The notes below the pieces were generated by a model. The model did no database searches, was not told the origin of the DNA, and saw nothing but the letters and a program-made list of their open reading frames with translations. From Isoetes taiwanensis (lineage: Eukaryota; Streptophyta; Lycopodiopsida; Isoetales; Isoetaceae): a stretch of DNA of 64,000 nt. This document shows, one piece after another, positions 63,209-64,000 of the stretch. Both the position numbers and the translations under genes were made by a program. The stretch covers positions 1 through 64,000 of the forward strand of contig JAJEKV010000588.1 in assembly GCA_021234155.1 (NCBI GenBank), in the 5' to 3' direction. Every line of letters begins with the position of its first letter. The stretch's first letter is position 1.

Positions 63209-64000
63209 TCTACTTACTTAAAATGTGTCTTGGGGGGGTGTGTCCTCTTTTTTCCGGCCGCCGGTGGACATCGGAATCCGGCAAAAAAGCGAAATTTTGT
63301 GATCAGAAATTTGAAAATCCGGTGGGAGATAATTTTGGGCGTTAATTTTATTAATATCATTTTATTTAACTATATCCGCGGGTTACGCTAAACCAGCTAA
63401 TCATTCGGATCTATTCCCTTCCCAGCTTTCCATCATTATTCCCCTGGGAATGGCGTTATGTCGCGACACCTTTCTCCATTGAGCGAGCTCATCTCATCCG
63501 GCGACAAGCGGGTGATTCCTTAACCTATAAGCGAAATTTTGGGGCGGAGTTTTTGTTAGGGTTCTTTTTACGTTTTTGAGCCCACCATCCGGTGGTTTCG
63601 ATCGGCCTTTGAAATGGCGGAGGATTGGACAACCCAATATACCTCGAGGGAAGCGGCAAGCCAATTATCTCGGGAAGCGCCGGCGTATCGATGCGGTACA
63701 AGACGTTCTCTCCGCGAATCTTCATTTCCTGTAGGTTTAGGAGTGCATCGCCTAGAGGCAACTTAGAGCAGGGGCAGACAGCAGATTACCAGGTTTAGGG
63801 TTATTTCAGCTGAGGGTTTTTTCAGGCTTCTTACGTTTCTTTATCTCTGTTTTGCAGAAGTCCAATACTATTTTGCAGATGATCCACCAGGCTTACCAGT
63901 CATCCACCTTCCATCATTGTTTGCCGTGGAAAATCTCAGGAGCAAGTTGAGCAGATCGCATGAGCATAGCCGGCCAAGACGATCTTTGAAGCTATTAACC
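63209..64000 (+). mobile_element. Helitron unit 7 (5' end only; continues beyond the window)
   Basis: Begins TC directly after the CTAG of unit 6 and follows the other units to the window edge. Its first 500 bp carry CAG/CTG changes and the rest does not (clean from about 63.76 kb). The array therefore has no right-hand end in this window. Confidence 0.85.

Noticed and set aside
39330-64000. Ordinary satellite or ribosomal spacer array
   Set aside because: Each period begins with TC and ends with hairpin plus CTAG, and contains a spliced gene fragment, which marks Helitron units.

Overview
This window is plant nuclear DNA from a large, repeat-rich genome. The evidence is eukaryotic gene structure (exons of 50-220 bp with GT/AG introns on both strands), TATA-like promoters, tRNA-derived SINE-like heads, long AT- and GC-rich satellites and Helitron rolling-circle transposons with CTAG ends. 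The best recognised gene is a plant-type mitochondrial fission 1 (FIS1) homologue at 784-3977. I cannot name the species. A transposase-like pseudogene at 15.9-17.9 kb belongs to a family I associate with non-flowering plants and invertebrates, which is only a hint.

Layout. 0-4 kb: five-exon FIS1 homologue on +, with several one-base breaks. 8.2-9.2 kb: candidate minus-strand multi-exon gene with a TATA box. 9.3-10.1 kb: degenerate AGATTCCC repeat followed by a tRNA-like block. 12.8-19.9 kb: probable DNA-transposon remnant with a + strand ORF remnant and a convergent minus-strand transposase-like pseudogene. 20.2-21.65 kb: minus-strand multi-exon gene of unknown function, with a TATA box and an internal 65-bp duplication. 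21.9-26.1 kb: segment bounded by a perfect 26-bp inverted repeat, holding a polypurine tract, local duplications and a palindromic tandem repeat. 27.6-36.1 kb: GC-rich, gene-poor block bracketed by two near-identical AT-satellite copies and two clusters of TTCGC/GCGAA palindromes. 36.4-37.6 kb: minus-strand spliced gene or pseudogene of unknown function. 37.7-39.3 kb: palindromes, a second AGATTCCC repeat, a tRNA-like SINE head and a foldback element.

39,330-64,000 is the most striking part: a head-to-tail array of Helitrons. One 2.87-kb unit is followed by five full units of about 4.2 kb and the start of another, which runs off the window. Every junction is exactly CTAG followed by TC, with no host DNA between. 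Each 4.2-kb unit carries the same multi-exon gene fragment with introns still in place, consistent with gene capture followed by rolling-circle amplification. I found no Rep/helicase gene in any unit, so the units look non-autonomous.

A caution applies to the whole window. Near-identical Helitron units differ mostly at CAG/CTG (CHG) trinucleotides, which appear as CG, CGA or CGG in patches of a few hundred bases. This looks more like a consensus-calling problem at CHG-methylated sites than evolution. Single-base frameshifts in FIS1 and elsewhere may have the same cause, so calls of pseudogene are provisional.
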